Below, one piece after another: positions 10,001 through 22,060 of a stretch of DNA of 64,000 nucleotides. The notes under the pieces were generated by a model. It did not search any database. It worked only from the letters and a program-made list of their open reading frames with translations, and was not told the origin of the DNA. The stretch is from positions 4,208,001 to 4,272,000 of the forward strand of contig NC_051087.1 in NCBI RefSeq assembly GCF_901709675.1, read 5' to 3'. A program made the translations under genes and the position numbers. Source of the stretch: Syngnathus acus (Eukaryota; Chordata; Actinopteri; Syngnathiformes; Syngnathidae). The number at the start of each line of letters is the position of its first letter. Position 1 is the first letter of the stretch.

Positions 10001-13000
10001 AGTACGGGTGGACCGGCGGATCCAGTCGAGGCGACGCGAGGAGAGGAGAGCGGCTCCGCCCCCCCGTCACCGTGACATCAGCCCGACACCTCGGGTGTCA
10101 TGGAGCGCACCGGTTTTTTCACCGGACCTGTCGTCCGCCAGGGACCCTGTCCACGTAAGTCAGCGCGCCTTTATTGCTCCTCACACCCAGCCCAGCTGGT
10201 CAGTTCGTTCTGTCAGGCAACAAAGACAGGGAACCAAGTGCAGCACGATCCTTTAATGGTGAGAGGGAAAACGGGGATGTAGAACGAGCAAGTAGTCAGG
10301 GCAGGCGGCGATCTGGAGCGTGGTCGAAGGTCAGGCAAGTAGTCAGGACAGGCGGCGATCTGGAGCGTGGTCGAAGGTCAGGCAAGTAGTCAGGACAGGC
10401 GGCGATCTGGAGCGTGGTCGAAGGTCGGGCAAGTAGTCAGGACAGGCGGCGATCTGGAGCGTGGTCGAAGGTCAGGCAAGTAGTCAGGACAGGCGGCGAT
10501 CTGGAGCGTGGTCGAAGGTCGGGCAAGTAGTCAGGACAGGCGGCGATCTGGAGCGTGGTCGAAGGTCAAGGAAGCAGTTGGCTACAAAGTTTGGTCCGGG
10601 GACAAAAAGGCAGCAGTATCACGTGCAGGGTAATCAGACGAACTGACAACTACTGGCAGAACACAGAGAGGTTAAATAGGGAACCTAACGAGCTGTAGCA
10701 GGTGCTGGCAATTCCATGAGTCGGGCTAGGCTGGAAGTCAGGTGACGTGGGGACGTGACATATTCATTATTTGAAGGAATAAAACTCCTGGAAGCTAATG
10801 CTAATGTTTCATTAGCATATTGATAGGATTTTTTTATTGCTTTAGCATTAGAACTGATTTTTTTTTAGCTAACCATGTTTTGTATTTACACAATATTTAT
10901 TTAGCTAACCATAATTTGTATTTACACAACCTAAAATAACATCAAATAGGATAATTTGACAATCATTTACAAAGTGTCGGTCTTACCTGATGTCTCACCG
11001 TTGACTTGACCTTTATATCGAGGACACATGGTGGTCTGCCTCGGCGCATCCTCGTTAGATACCGGCGTCCCCTCGGGATTAGTGTAAAACAGAAGAAGTG
11101 GTTGAAAATGTCCCCTGACGCATTTGGAAGTCACATCTTTCCATTTAGAGCCAATCTGGGAATAAGAACACTTGGCTTTAAGAGCAATTAACTCACTCGA
11201 GCTAAAACACACAGCACCGGCTCTCACCTCTTTTACAGTGGCGTCATCAAAAAACATCCATTTGGAAGATTTGGTGTGATAGGCAAAGGCTGAGTAGTGT
11301 TTGCTGGAGAAACAAATCATTCCCACCAAATGGAGCTCACTCCGTTTGGCGTTTTCATCCGTGACGCGGTTGAAAAGCTAAATAAAGACAAACATTTAAA
11401 ATATTTGAAAAGTACCGTATTTTCCGCACTATAAGGCGCACCTAGCCTTATAATCAGGTGCGCCTTATAATCTGGTGCGCCTTATAGTGCGGAAAATACG
11501 GTACTTATGCTAAATATAGTAGCATCTTTCTCTTCTCCCTTCAGTCAGTTTGCTGGCATACTTTCGAAACAACTTACTCCACACAAATTCAATCGTGGGC
11601 CAAGCGAGCGGATGACATCGTCCGTCAAATCGGATTGCTCTGCGTCCCAAACGAATCCGATGGTGACAATCTCCGGACAGTTCATGAGTACCCGACGGAT
11701 CTTGATGCTTTGACCGCAGTCTCTCTGAAAGTGATGGTCACAAGAAGTGTGAGAGGAATATTAAAATCCTACAAAACAAAGTCAACATTAATAGCAGTTC
11801 CGAAGGGGCGGGGCATCTTTCCCTACTAAAACAATGGAAGACGACAGCAGCAGCAACAAATACAGATGAGAGAGAAAACAAAGGCTAAGCCCTGACTGCT
11901 ATTTATATCCTAACACCAGCACTGGAACAATTTCCTTTAACTGTACAGAGAGGAGCATTCGTTCTTAAAAGTTCGCTCATTCACCATCGCGTGAAATTTG
12001 ATAAGAGGAGGAAGTGAATAAGCGGTTGTAATTGGCGCCATTTTGTTGCAGAAGAAATTGTAGTAAAATAACATACGGGGCAGCTACGTAGGTCGCCTGT
12101 GTTGTTTGCCGCCTGCAGCAATTCTCCAAACATGTCCGACCTGAGACGCTCGGCCTTCGCCATTGTGCGATCCATCTGTTGGCTGTGCCAAAAAATAAGT
12201 GTACATTACAGGCAGAAGATTAATGACAATGAAATGTGTCATAATAATAAAAACAATCTGAGATTAATCTCTTCTTTTACTGGGTTTAAGAAGATAAACC
12301 ACAAAAAGCGTTGGATTGATGGAGAGAAAAATTGCTAATAAACATGAAAAATTTGTGGGTGTTGGGTGTCATTGGTTATAATAAATCAAGTACCCACCAT
12401 AGAGCAGTCGTCGAAACGTAGTGTACCAACTCTGTGAAAGGGTGGGGGTCCGACGACGCCCCGCAGCACCGACACACAAACTGAAACGGAAAAGAAATAT
12501 TTACAGTCAAACATTTTGAGAGCAATCGGGGCAATGGGTTACGTACCTGCTCGTAAAGCATCATGGCAAATTTCTGGTGGGTGATGCAAGATTTGGACGA
12601 GCAGGACTCGGTGGCCGTGTCTGAGACGATGTGCAGATGAATTCGCTCGAGGATATTCTCCTAAAGTATCAAATGAGATCAAATTTAGCTTTTTCTTTCC
12701 TACTCATGATAGGATTCTTCAAAGGCATGGAAATGTAATCTAATAGATAGCGACTGTTTAATTATCATTTAAGTGCAGCGAAATAAAACACAGAGGTTGT
12801 TATGGGATAAAATCGACTTCCTGTTAAGTGATTGGTCGCCTGTCAGTTGACTTTGTTCCATATTTGAGAATTTAATTGTCAACATACAAAGCACTCGGCA
12901 GCGTCGTCCATGAGGCCGAGTTGGAAGCGTTGCTCGTCTTTGAAGGTTTCAGCGAGGGCGTTACGCAAACTGTCTGAGGGTAGCACACGCTCACGACTTT

Positions 13001-14306
13001 GCTGGAACTGGCTGAATATGCTCTGGGAAACAAAAAACGAATTCAGTCAGATTAAAAAAAGCTTCAAAATGCAAAGTAATTGTGCCGAACCTTCAATGCA
13101 CAGAAAATGCAGGAATCACCCAGACAAAAGTGCCCTGAGAGGTGCCTCAGACTTCTTCTGAAAATGTCGAGCTGCCAAAGCACCTGGAAAGCATGACCAA
13201 GTACTCACATTCACCTTCAATTGTAAATATCACAGGAGTTTGGTGTCAAATGCTGATAAACATTGTCAGAGCCCAACAAAAAATGAAGGGAGGAAATTAT
13301 TTAAGATTTACAGGCAATCTGATTGGACATCTAAGAAGCATGTTGAGCTGCCACTTATCTATGGACATACTTTTTCAAAAGTCAAATATTTTTTCTCTTA
13401 ATTATTAATTTCATTCTAAGCAACAACATTTTACAATTGTCAAATCTTCATTTTATGACTTTGACTTTGTTGGCACATTCTTCTTGCCTTCAAATCTAAA
13501 CAACTAATGATTTTTTATTTATTTTTTTAAATGTAGTGATAAGTGATAAGTAATCTAGAACACACACACACAGCATACACTCCCCTCCATGAAAAATGGG
13601 TCAGACAGGATGATGAATAAATTAATGTGAATGCATTATTTGGACTGATGATGTGGTGCAATGTTTACCTAAAATCAAATTAATTTTAGTCCTCATTTAT
13701 TTCCCTTTCCTCTGAATCTTGAACAATCGTTCTATATGTATTGATTATTATACGTGACCAAATATTTGATAAATAATTGAATATATAGCTATATATTCTG
13801 AATAAAAGAAAACAATTCCCGACCAATCACAGGCAAGGTGTAAAAGGACAGGCATGTACACCAGCCAATCATTGAATCAAACAATTAAACATTCGACCAA
13901 TGACGATACAGTATGGCTGCGCGTGAAGGCAGGAGCTTTTGAAAAGTTAAAAATGAGACACACGTAAAGAAAGGAAAGAAAAAAGAATTGCTTATTTGTA
14001 CCTATGTTAGATGAAGGTAGGAAAAAAAGAGCTCAAAATAAACAACTAACTAGCTACAGCCACCAAAGTAGCTAGCTTAAAACCAGCTAAGCTAAACCCA
14101 GTAAACAAGCTAGGTTGTTGCTTTTCCAAGGAGCAAAAAAGCAATAAATGAGAGCTCACCTGAACAGCACTGTTCAAGAAGCAGCTATTTTGCCCAGGTT
14201 CATTCAGGAGGCCTTTGGTGAGCGCCAGAGATAACATGCTGCCTGGCTGGTAGGACTTCTTTAGGCCTCCTCCGCCAGGCTTCTTAAACATCTTCACCCA
14301 TGCCAT
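4090..14306 (-). CDS. usp53: Ubiquitin carboxyl-terminal hydrolase 53
   Basis: USP-family deubiquitinase, tight-junction associated in mammals. Fourteen coding exons on the - strand: 14306-14160 ([12 protein letters not shown] start), 13183-13091, 13022-12888, 12660-12547, 12480-12398, 12182-12077, 11724-11578, 11377-11228, 11155-10987, 7499-7377, 7248-6573, 6192-6131, 5453-5375, 5179-4090. All junction phases agree and give 1057 residues if the last exon reads through. The Cys box is [12 protein letters not shown] (Cys42) and the His box KHYSAFAYH; zinc-type Cys pairs are CLGDSCIFC and CRCCGAS. The long disordered tail keeps GLMTIYEDE-like and [11 protein letters not shown] segments and ends with [17 protein letters not shown], matching human USP53. 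After that the C-terminus is unclear: a good donor (A|gtaagt) at 4398 could splice to an unseen exon. Older annotation calls USP53 inactive; recent work reports K63-directed activity. Confidence 0.93.
8580..9129 (+). repeat. Left LTR, forward orientation
   Basis: TG...CA-bounded 550-bp terminal repeat. It holds six 47-bp units (starting 8773, 8820, 8867, 8914, 8961, 9008) and a candidate polyadenylation signal ATTAAA at 9083-9088. Confidence 0.85.
9147..10256 (+). pseudogene. Retrotransposon Gag-like protein, 3'-truncated by the inverted LTR
   Basis: Open frame of 369 codons starting 17 nt after the left LTR. Residues about 30-75 are a Gln-rich stretch from 21-nt CAG/CAA/CTG repeats. Residues about 120-290 resemble the Ty3/gypsy Gag capsid domain (PNMA/RTL-like): [37 protein letters not shown] and [13 protein letters not shown] are typical. 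A basic, Pro-rich segment follows. The frame then crosses into the inverted LTR at about 10198, so the last ~20 residues are LTR-encoded and no CCHC zinc knuckle or pol region follows. It may be translated, but cannot by itself copy the element. Confidence 0.75.
10211..10760 (-). repeat. Right LTR, inverted
   Basis: Reverse complement of the left LTR and the same length. It has the same six 47-bp units with their C/T variants at the unit end in the same order, so the two copies look nearly or fully identical. Confidence 0.85.
11410..11506. mobile_element. Small palindromic transposon (GCGCCTTATA family) in usp53 intron 7
   Basis: Perfect 33-nt arms (11410-11442 and 11474-11506) beginning aagtaccgtattttccgcac, with a 31-nt middle repeating ccttataat and ggtgcgcc. 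A related, larger copy is at 34979-35283. No coding capacity; the type is a foldback/MITE element. Confidence 0.75.
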
Positions 14307-14323
14307 AGAGTTAGATCCTGCAG

Positions 14324-17300
14324 CTGAAAACACACAACCAGGCCTCTTCTAAAGGTAAGAAACAACAACCAAATTATTTCGAAAAGACCACTGCTGTTTG
14401 AAACCAAGATGGCCGCCAAATGTATTTTTCACCATAGCAGTCCGTATTGTGCTAGTGAACACACATAGCACACTCAGAAGGATTATTATTATCATGACTG
14501 CACGGCACCATAAGTAGAAGTGGATATACTTTGTATTTCATGTTGGACACTGTTTACTTCATGAAATCACTAATCCAAATGACTGAATTGGACACGTGCC
14601 ACGTGAATCATCACACCCGCTACCTTCTCCCGACTGCGGGGGGGACTTGCCGCCGTTGGACATGCTGGGATGTGGGAGCTGGTTGGTCTTTGGCTCCATC
14701 CATCTCATCGCCACGCTCCCGTCGAGCGTTTGCTTGAAAGCATTCTCGGCCTCAGCCGCAGGGCATCTTCATACGTGTGCCCCTTCACATTGAAAGGCCA
14801 TGGGTCTGAAAGGTATGGCAACCGTTAGACTCGATGACATAAGTGGACGAACCGGTGCGGGTAGAGACGAACCCTGCCGCAAATGAGTGAGGAAAAAAAA
14901 GATGGACACTGAAACAGTATTATCTTGGCAACGTGGAAGTACAACTGCACTGCATCACTATGACCCCGGCAGAGTTGTTGATACAGCACTTATACGGGAT
15001 CCCATTAGACTGTGTCCATTGTGCCAGTAAATGTGGCGTGTTTACTTTAAACAGTAGCATGTATAGCCTGAAATAATATTATTCTTTTTATTGCCAGATG
15101 TTCACAAACTAAGGGTTGGGTTTGTTTACAGTGTTATACTGCAAGATGTTAATATTTTGGACCCGAGTTAGGAAAGTTGAGCATTATTGGTGTATTCTGT
15201 GGTCATGCTAATAGGTAGAAACAAGTAGGACTAAAGAGGTAGGAAATGTTTCTTTTTTTTATTTTAATTTTTAAGATTAAAAATTTCAACTGGATCGTTC
15301 ATTTACAATCCTGTGAGAGCACTTTTAAAAAAATTCAAAAAGCTTTGCACTGACATAATATTCTTTTATGGACAATAAATGATCACTTAGATGGGATGAG
15401 GAAGGGGAGCTCCAGTCGATAATAATAGAGAGCAGTTCTAAATGACCCTTATGACACCTTGTGATAGAATGAATGCAAATATAATTAATGAATAAAATAT
15501 TAATAATTTTATTTATAAAAATAAAGAATTAAAATAATAAAAATCAAAAATTTAAATTAAAACAAAAGATAAAATAAATGTTAAATTTAAATATAAACAA
15601 GGACATAACCTAAATATTGTTACGATTTTAACTTTGGCATGCAAATTGAACCCATAATTAACATACTGATTCCACTCATTACTATCCCTGCAAGTCTACT
15701 AAAGGAATAATCACCGTCCATAATTTAAGTCACCCCCTGAGCGCTAGTGGCCCCACATGTTTTTGTGCCGTGCACTCTGTGACACCATGTGATGCCGTTA
15801 AAGAAAAATAGGAAAGGGGGGGGGGGAGTGTAATATCTACACAAGTATGACATAACATTTGTGTTGCCTTCTCTGCTGAATTTGCATCAAAAATAACATG
15901 CATCTCCATCATGTGTGCATTCAAAACAAGCTGCAGTTTTGCAGGAGCGTGCACCCAGCATGGCAAAACAAACACACACAAAAAAAAAAAACGTGTCGCA
16001 ACTTGCATGGCAAGCTCCTCGTAGCAAAACAAGAGGCGTGCGGTGCGGACTTACCTTTGAAACAAAACCTCCAAGATGCGATACCAGTGCAAGAATCCAA
16101 TTTTCTTTTTTATTTTCTATATTTTATTTTATTGCGCCAAATCCTGCGAATCCAACACGGGGCTAGTACGAGGGGCGCCTACTGCAGATACGCGCAGCAC
16201 TATCTGTCATAGTGCACCATTGGCAATCCCTCCGACACGCAGGGCTGCAGCCTCAACCCTCTGCTTGGTGCCCGGGACACTTTAATTTCGCTTAAAATTC
16301 CCCCCCACCCATCCCTTCTCTCTCTCCCCCACCCTCAGTGTGTGAGTGATAAACGAGGCCAGTGATGGTTTGTGGCCAGAGTGTCCGACGCGGATTAGTG
16401 ATGTTTGGAGACTTGGGAGGTCAAACTCCGCCCCTAGTGTAGCCTCAAGTGCACTGCTGTTATGTGCACCCCCCCCCCCCCCCCCCCGCCTCCTTGCGTG
16501 CGTGAGCGCGCGTGAGGAGGAGCAGGAGGAAGGTCAGACTTGCAACTTGTCATGATGATGATGAGAGAAGACATCACATGACTGCGCCCGTTTCATAATC
16601 ATGCAGCAGTGTGGGGACGGAGCCCTCTCCACATGCCTGTGCTTTGTCAAGGCGCAAATGCCAGGTAACGTGATGCTATATTTAGAATATTGCAAGTCAA
16701 ATAACACGTGTGAGTCCTTTTTCTTTTTTACTCTGGCGTTCAACATCACGCAGCTGCTCTCTATGCAACATCTGAATGGATCCATCCATTTTCTAGATCG
16801 CTTGTTCTCATCAGGGTTTGGGGGGGGCACACTTTGGAATGGTCGTCGGCTAATCAGATGGAGAATGTAATATACAATCACAAAGTATTTTAAATTCTCA
16901 TTGTGTTACCAGGGTCATTAGTGGTACTCTGGCTCCCTCTAGTGGTCCTTTAAAGAATCACTGCCCAAGTACAGTTCAGTTATATTTAACTTGATACAAT
17001 TTTTCGACACTTAAGCGCAATGCTGATGTTTAAACCTGTGCACGATATTTGAGTGACTTGCAATATTATTTTCTATCAGCCTTTCAAATTTCTATTTTGT
17101 ATCTATATATATATATGTATAATGTATTTATTTATTTATTTTTATATATTCAATTTCCTGTTTTTGAACACAAGGATGGAAATTAAAACATCCGATTCAT
17201 TGATTAATCATCAAAAATAGTTGACTAAGTAGTCATTTATTAAAATAGTCAAGTTGCAGTAACTGTATCAGTATTCCTACGTAGCTTTGTTAACATCTTG

Positions 17301-18059
17301 CGGCATCTAAACACGTTTCAGAAAGACCACAAAAATGTACAATTTATTTTTGGGAGTTTTTCAGTGAATACCTGGGAATGAGCACCACAAAAAATGTGAA
17401 AAGGTGAAGATCTAGTCACAGTCTTGTCTTTGAGAGTAGATCAGTGTCACGTACAGTCAGTCTTGACACTGAAAGTGGAACGTGTGTGTCTGTTTATAGC
17501 ATGCTCTCTCGTCATACGTCCGTCCCCACAGATGCACAAGGCCTTCTTCCTCTGCTCTTATTAGTTTAATTGCCGCTCAGCTAGTCGGGGACGTCCTCTC
17601 CTGTGACGAGCCCGCGCCAACTTTGTAATGTCCCTCCATCTGTCCCCTCTCGGCGCTATAAAGAAATGTGACGCACATGCGCACACACTGAGCGTGCACT
17701 TGTCTATATTGTTTCCATTTATATCACCAGAATTAGAAGCATGACATCAGCACTTGCGCAAATTACTTGTTTCTGTAACTGAATCAAGTCCAAAGATAAG
17801 GGTGGGCAAACTTTCTTTTAATTATTATTATTTATTATGACTTTTAAAATGCATAGATGGGTCGGATCAATTTTCTTTATTTACATCACATGTTCATAAC
17901 CACTGGAAACTCTCATGGGACCATTTGCAACATTCTCTATTTACATGACTTTTTTTTTTTCACCCCAGTGCAAACACACTAATCATCTGAGCGATAGACA
18001 TTCCGTCGTCCGTTGTGTGGGGAGAACCCAAAATGGCAGCCGTGTGACCCGAGACCTTC
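14324..18059. other. Intergenic between usp53 and myoz2
   Basis: No gene recognised apart from the possible usp53 UTR exon. It contains an AT-rich stretch at about 15480-15600, a G run near 15818-15826, a C run of about 19 at 16470-16488, and at about 16780-16830 a piece of the widespread teleost repeat with tccatccattttctag. The myoz2 3' UTR occupies the right end; a - strand AATAAA lies at 17876-17881. Confidence 0.5.
14625..14812 (-). other. Possible 5' UTR exon of usp53
   Basis: GC-rich stretch with a - strand acceptor-like ctttcag near 14813 and a donor-like gtagcg near 14624, lying 300-500 nt upstream of the first usp53 coding exon. The frames are short, so it is noncoding if real. Weak support. 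Confidence 0.25.
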
Positions 18060-21000
18060 TTACAGGTCTTCCGACTCGGGGACCAGAATGGACTCCAGGG
18101 TGATTGTGGGCAGGATGAGATGAGTGCCCTCAGATATCCATCCCTGGGCGCTTCTATTGAAAGTGGGTCTCTTCATTCCTGGCTCTTGGAGCTCCGGATA
18201 CTTCGGAGGGTTCAGATCCAACTCTGGAAGTTTAAATGTGATTCCACGCGGCGCTTTGTCAAAGCCGCCGTAAGGGGTCGCGACCCTATAACGTAAACCA
18301 CATTGTTAAATTAGTTCCCACCAATTCAAATGGGAAATTTACTTACCGGTTAAAGCTTTTGTATTCTGGAACTTCTGGTCGAGGGTCCATTTCAGGCATG
18401 GTCAGTTTGAAAGTTTCAGCGAGGCCTGGATCGTTGCTAATGGCCTCCTCCCAGGGTGAGTGGTAAGGTTTGGGCATCAGGGTGGCATTTAACTTCTCTG
18501 CGTTTGTATCTGTTAAAGAAACACAGATTGTGGTGGCTAGCCTTGAGGGGCAGAAGTCGCAGTGCCCCACAATGTTTTTGTTTTTTTTAATAATTTTGAA
18601 GAGCACTGTAGTGTTGTTTCCAGAGTAACTCTAGTAAAATAGATATGAGGGGGGCAATGTATGACCCAAAGGATGCAAAAAATATGGTATGAATAGCAGA
18701 AAAAAACGTTTTGTACATGTTGAGCATCATAAACAATTAGAAAAATACCTTAATAAATGCAAGTAAAGGGAAAACTAGAATTTAAAAATAGGAGAATGTT
18801 CTTGTATAAAAATGCCATCGATCAAGACGGGATTGTTTTGGATCGTAACAATTTGAACAATTCATTTTACTGTAAAACAGCGACGAGAAGAGAGCGTGCT
18901 CAGAGAGCTTTTAGCCTTGGCAGACTGACTTGTCCATCATTGTGATCTTCGGTCTTAAAATAGCGCATACTTAAAGTGCACACTCATCATGTAACATGTC
19001 CGCATGGGATGGCACCCCTTCAGGACTTATCTCGTTGGCTTTTGATGGATCACATGAGATGAAACCAGGCAATTAATCATTCTTTGTCGAAAAAGTAAAG
19101 TCGCTATTGTAGAATGGAATTCTCAAAATCGCTTCGAGCCAAGCCCCTCGCTCTTCTGACTGTACAGCGTGTTGTTGCTTTTTAGGTTGTATTTTTTTTT
19201 TTTATGACAACATTACATAATCGCAAGCTCATGCTTGACTGTTTGGCAGTCGCTCTTATTTTTAGCGCCCGGTGGAGCGGTGGCAGTAGGGGGGAAATAT
19301 GGATGACAAAAAAAAAAAAAAAAACGACATTCAGCATAATGAATGATGAGGGAAGACATTTAAATCCTTACTAATGCTCTAAATCACATTTCTCCACACT
19401 GGACTCACATTTCAAAAGCCTGAGACGGTTGAAAAGAATTGAGTTATTTGCCGACGACGGGAGGACTGAAACGTTGGATGTTTGAAAGCTTGTTGCTGTA
19501 GAGTTTGGACATATTTAAACACACAAACAATCAATTTTGATTTTGATTACTGGTTTGGTTCATTAATTATATTTATTTATTTATCCAATTATTGATCCAT
19601 TTATTTATCCATTTATTTATTTTTATTTTTGGGATATTTTTATTTATTGTTTGTTTGTTTGTATGTATGTTAGCGCTCACGGCCGATTAATTGCTAAGTC
19701 AATACTTTTTGTCATGAGTAAATGTTATTACCTGGCACGGTTTCCTCAGTAAGAGGAGTATCCTCATTGGCTGGCGCATCCACTTTTATTTCAATCATGT
19801 GTGCACTCTGGGCCAGAATATCTTTCTGCAAAACACAGTTAAGGTCAAGTTGAGGTCACCCTGTAGCCTTGACCTCTATGCACTTTGACATCCCTTATCA
19901 GATGAATGTCTGAGGAGCCTCTTGCGGAAAGCTCCGATTTCACTTATCAACATGGTGTTGTTACAACACAACATTTGTTCTGGCAAACTCACGTTAAGCT
20001 GCGCGTTGGCCTCGTTTTGTATGCTTTCAAAGGTGTACTTTTCCGAGCGTCTCTGACGCATCTTGAACAGGCGAGAGCCTCTGTTGGACAGCAGCGACAG
20101 CTCCTCCAGCATGATGTCTTTGGGGGTGCTGTGCTTCTTTCCAAGATCCATCACGTCACCTGAGATCACAAGCGAATTCGTTCCACTCAAAACATTTGTA
20201 TCTCAAATGATCTTTTCCTGCTGAAATGATTCAAAACCCCAATGACAAAAAAATGTATCACTTCAACTTTTCATGTTGAATGAACTTATGTAGACAATAT
20301 ATAACTAACTCATTCACTACCATTGACGACTATATACGTCAAACATCTATTTTAAGTGGCACTAAATGAGTTCAATAAAATATATGTACATACACAGTAA
20401 CTGTAATTAACCTAGTCCCAGAATAAGCAACAATGCTCAAGAATTAAATCAGAATCCGTTTTTCATTACTGGAACTATTTAAAGACTCTGACAGCCACAA
20501 TAAAATAGAAGTCAAGTTTATTTGTATAGCCCTAAATCACATGCAGTCTCAAATAGAACTATCCTGCAACATAATAAAAAAGCAATTTGTAAAAGGGCAT
20601 GAGCCAATACCATGTTTCATCCAAATTACAGTTAAGACTGTTTAAATTTTAGATATAGTAAAGACTTAATTTTAAGTCTTGGTACGTCTTAACTGTAACC
20701 TGTCGCTGTTTCGTCATGCTTCACTAAAAGTTGCATGTCATGGAAAATGAGTTGGGCGTTCAATGTGACAGAATGGCGGCCAGCTGTCACAGCGCTTCAC
20801 GTTATTCTAACACAAGTTCCTGCCCGTGCCCCACCCTCGACCCACCTAGAAATAGAGCTCTGAAAAGGGCAAAGACAAAGCACTGGCTTCTATGGGTGCT
20901 AAATCAACCGCTTAGCTTATTTATGGCGCGATGGACATTTTGCATCCCTTGGAGAGATGTTGTATTCTTGCTACAGTGTCGCGTTTACCGTTTGTACTGT

Positions 21001-21070
21001 GGACCTCTCGACAAATAGCAGCCGCATGCTTTTTCTTCTCTCCGGTTGGCATTGTACAGAATTGTGACAT
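18060..21070 (-). CDS. myoz2: Myozenin-2 (calsarcin-1)
   Basis: Z-disc protein of striated muscle that links alpha-actinin, filamin and telethonin and tethers calcineurin. Five coding exons on the - strand: 21070-20989, 20159-19993, 19825-19732, 18509-18347, 18285-18060. Phases agree and total 732 nt (243 residues; human 264). Landmarks: an N-terminal [13 protein letters not shown] segment; [19 protein letters not shown] with [20 protein letters not shown]; then [40 protein letters not shown] and the C-terminal VPESEDL. That last motif is the PDZ-binding tail by which myozenins bind ZASP-type partners. The variable middle is shorter than in human. The start is chosen at [13 protein letters not shown] because it aligns with the human N-terminus; a second in-frame Met lies six residues on. 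The neighbours usp53 and synpo2 match human order. Confidence 0.93.
20307..20372. mobile_element. Small inverted-repeat element (aactcattcac family), copy 1
   Basis: Begins aactcattcactaccattg and ends taaatgagtt, with gacgactatatacgtc inside. It is a diverged relative of the copy at 42201-42277. Confidence 0.55.
20512..20562. repeat. Common teleost interspersed repeat fragment
   Basis: tttatttgtatagccctaaa followed by tcacatgcagtctcaaa is a sequence type I recognise as highly repeated in teleost genomes. Short fragment, class not certain. Confidence 0.4.
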
Positions 21071-21113
21071 TGTGGGGGCTGGCAAGGTTGTTGCTGAGTG
21101 CGGTGAGGCAATA
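21071..21113 (-). other. myoz2: myoz2 5' UTR part of first coding exon
   Basis: The acceptor tgtgtttccag on the - strand ends at 21114, so the first coding exon probably starts at 21113. This implies a separate 5' UTR exon further upstream. Confidence 0.5.
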
Positions 21114-21900
21114 CTGGAAACACAAGACACTCAGTGAGCTTGTTTGCACTTTTGAGCAGGTGCCATTTTCATAATGAGCGAACGACGTCAAAGCCTGGGT
21201 CATGGGTCATGATGACGACAAAGATTGGGTTACAATACTATGATGGACATAATTCAGTCATCAATATGTAACATCATATGTATATTACACCCTTAAAATT
21301 ATTTCTTTAATATATATTATTTAATATAATTATTTTTAATATATATTAACATTTGTGTTTTATTTGACTAAATATTTAAACATAATTTAATACAGTAAAA
21401 ATAATATACAATACTTTTTCCGACAAAATATGGGTTATTTGCAACAGAAATCTACTAAATTGAATTTCATGCTACTCATGCTAATTTTATTTGCCTCAAT
21501 TAAATGGCACCATCGTTTTTTTTATAGATTACATAATCACTTAGACTTCTTCAACATATGCAAGCATTTCATGGTAATGATAATTTTACTGGAAAAATAT
21601 TACAATTTGTTTTTTCCTCACTAATTGTTCTTATACTTTTGTTGTTGTTGTTGTTTATAAACAGACCACAATATTCTAATACATGGATTTACACATAAGA
21701 CATATTGTATAATGAAACAATTAAAAATAAATAAATGCACAGATAAAACGGAAGTTGACTAAAATTAAGAACATTTACAAGTTCTGTTAAAACCTCAAAC
21801 AAGAGAGACACAATGCATACTGGAAATTCAACAATTAGAGAATAACGATGTTTATAATATTAATGAATATAAAAAAAAGCCCGTCCGGTGTTTTGCGTAC

Positions 21901-22060
21901 CTGCGATGGTGTCCCGGGAGTGCGAAGTGAATCCTTGAGGGAGAAAAAGCGGGCCAGGCTTCAGAGGTCAGCCTGCACTCGCCGGTTTGATCTTCGCTGA
22001 GCTTCACACTCGCGGACACTAAAGCCACACTGCCAGTATGTCTGTGTGTCTGTTGTGCAT
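21901..22060 (-). other. myoz2: Candidate noncoding first exon of myoz2
   Basis: A - strand donor CGCAG|gtacgc ends an exon at 21901. The stretch upstream has no useful ATG frame and is followed further upstream by muscle-type promoter motifs. The 5' boundary is a guess. Confidence 0.4.

Larger units (their letters stand above)
8580..10760. mobile_element. LTR retroelement with LTRs in inverted orientation and 5-bp target duplication
   Basis: A 550-bp LTR (8580-9129) starts TGTCACGTCC and ends CTGACA. The same 550-bp LTR is present in reverse complement at 10211-10760, ending GGACGTGACA. About 14 bp beyond each LTR is also mirrored. The host sequence tattc occurs just outside both ends (8575-8579 and 10761-10765), as expected for integrase-made 5-bp duplications. 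A Gag-like gene (9147 on) lies between; no protease, reverse transcriptase or integrase is present, so the element is non-autonomous. Each LTR has six 47-bp repeats and an ATTAAA. It sits in usp53 intron 9, with its Gag frame antisense to usp53. Gag type suggests Ty3/gypsy (Metaviridae). Confidence 0.88.

Noticed and set aside
9234-10070. 278-codon - strand open frame with poly-Leu across the Gag gene
   Set aside because: The Leu run is the antisense of CAG repeats; the + strand frame has the real Gag motifs.
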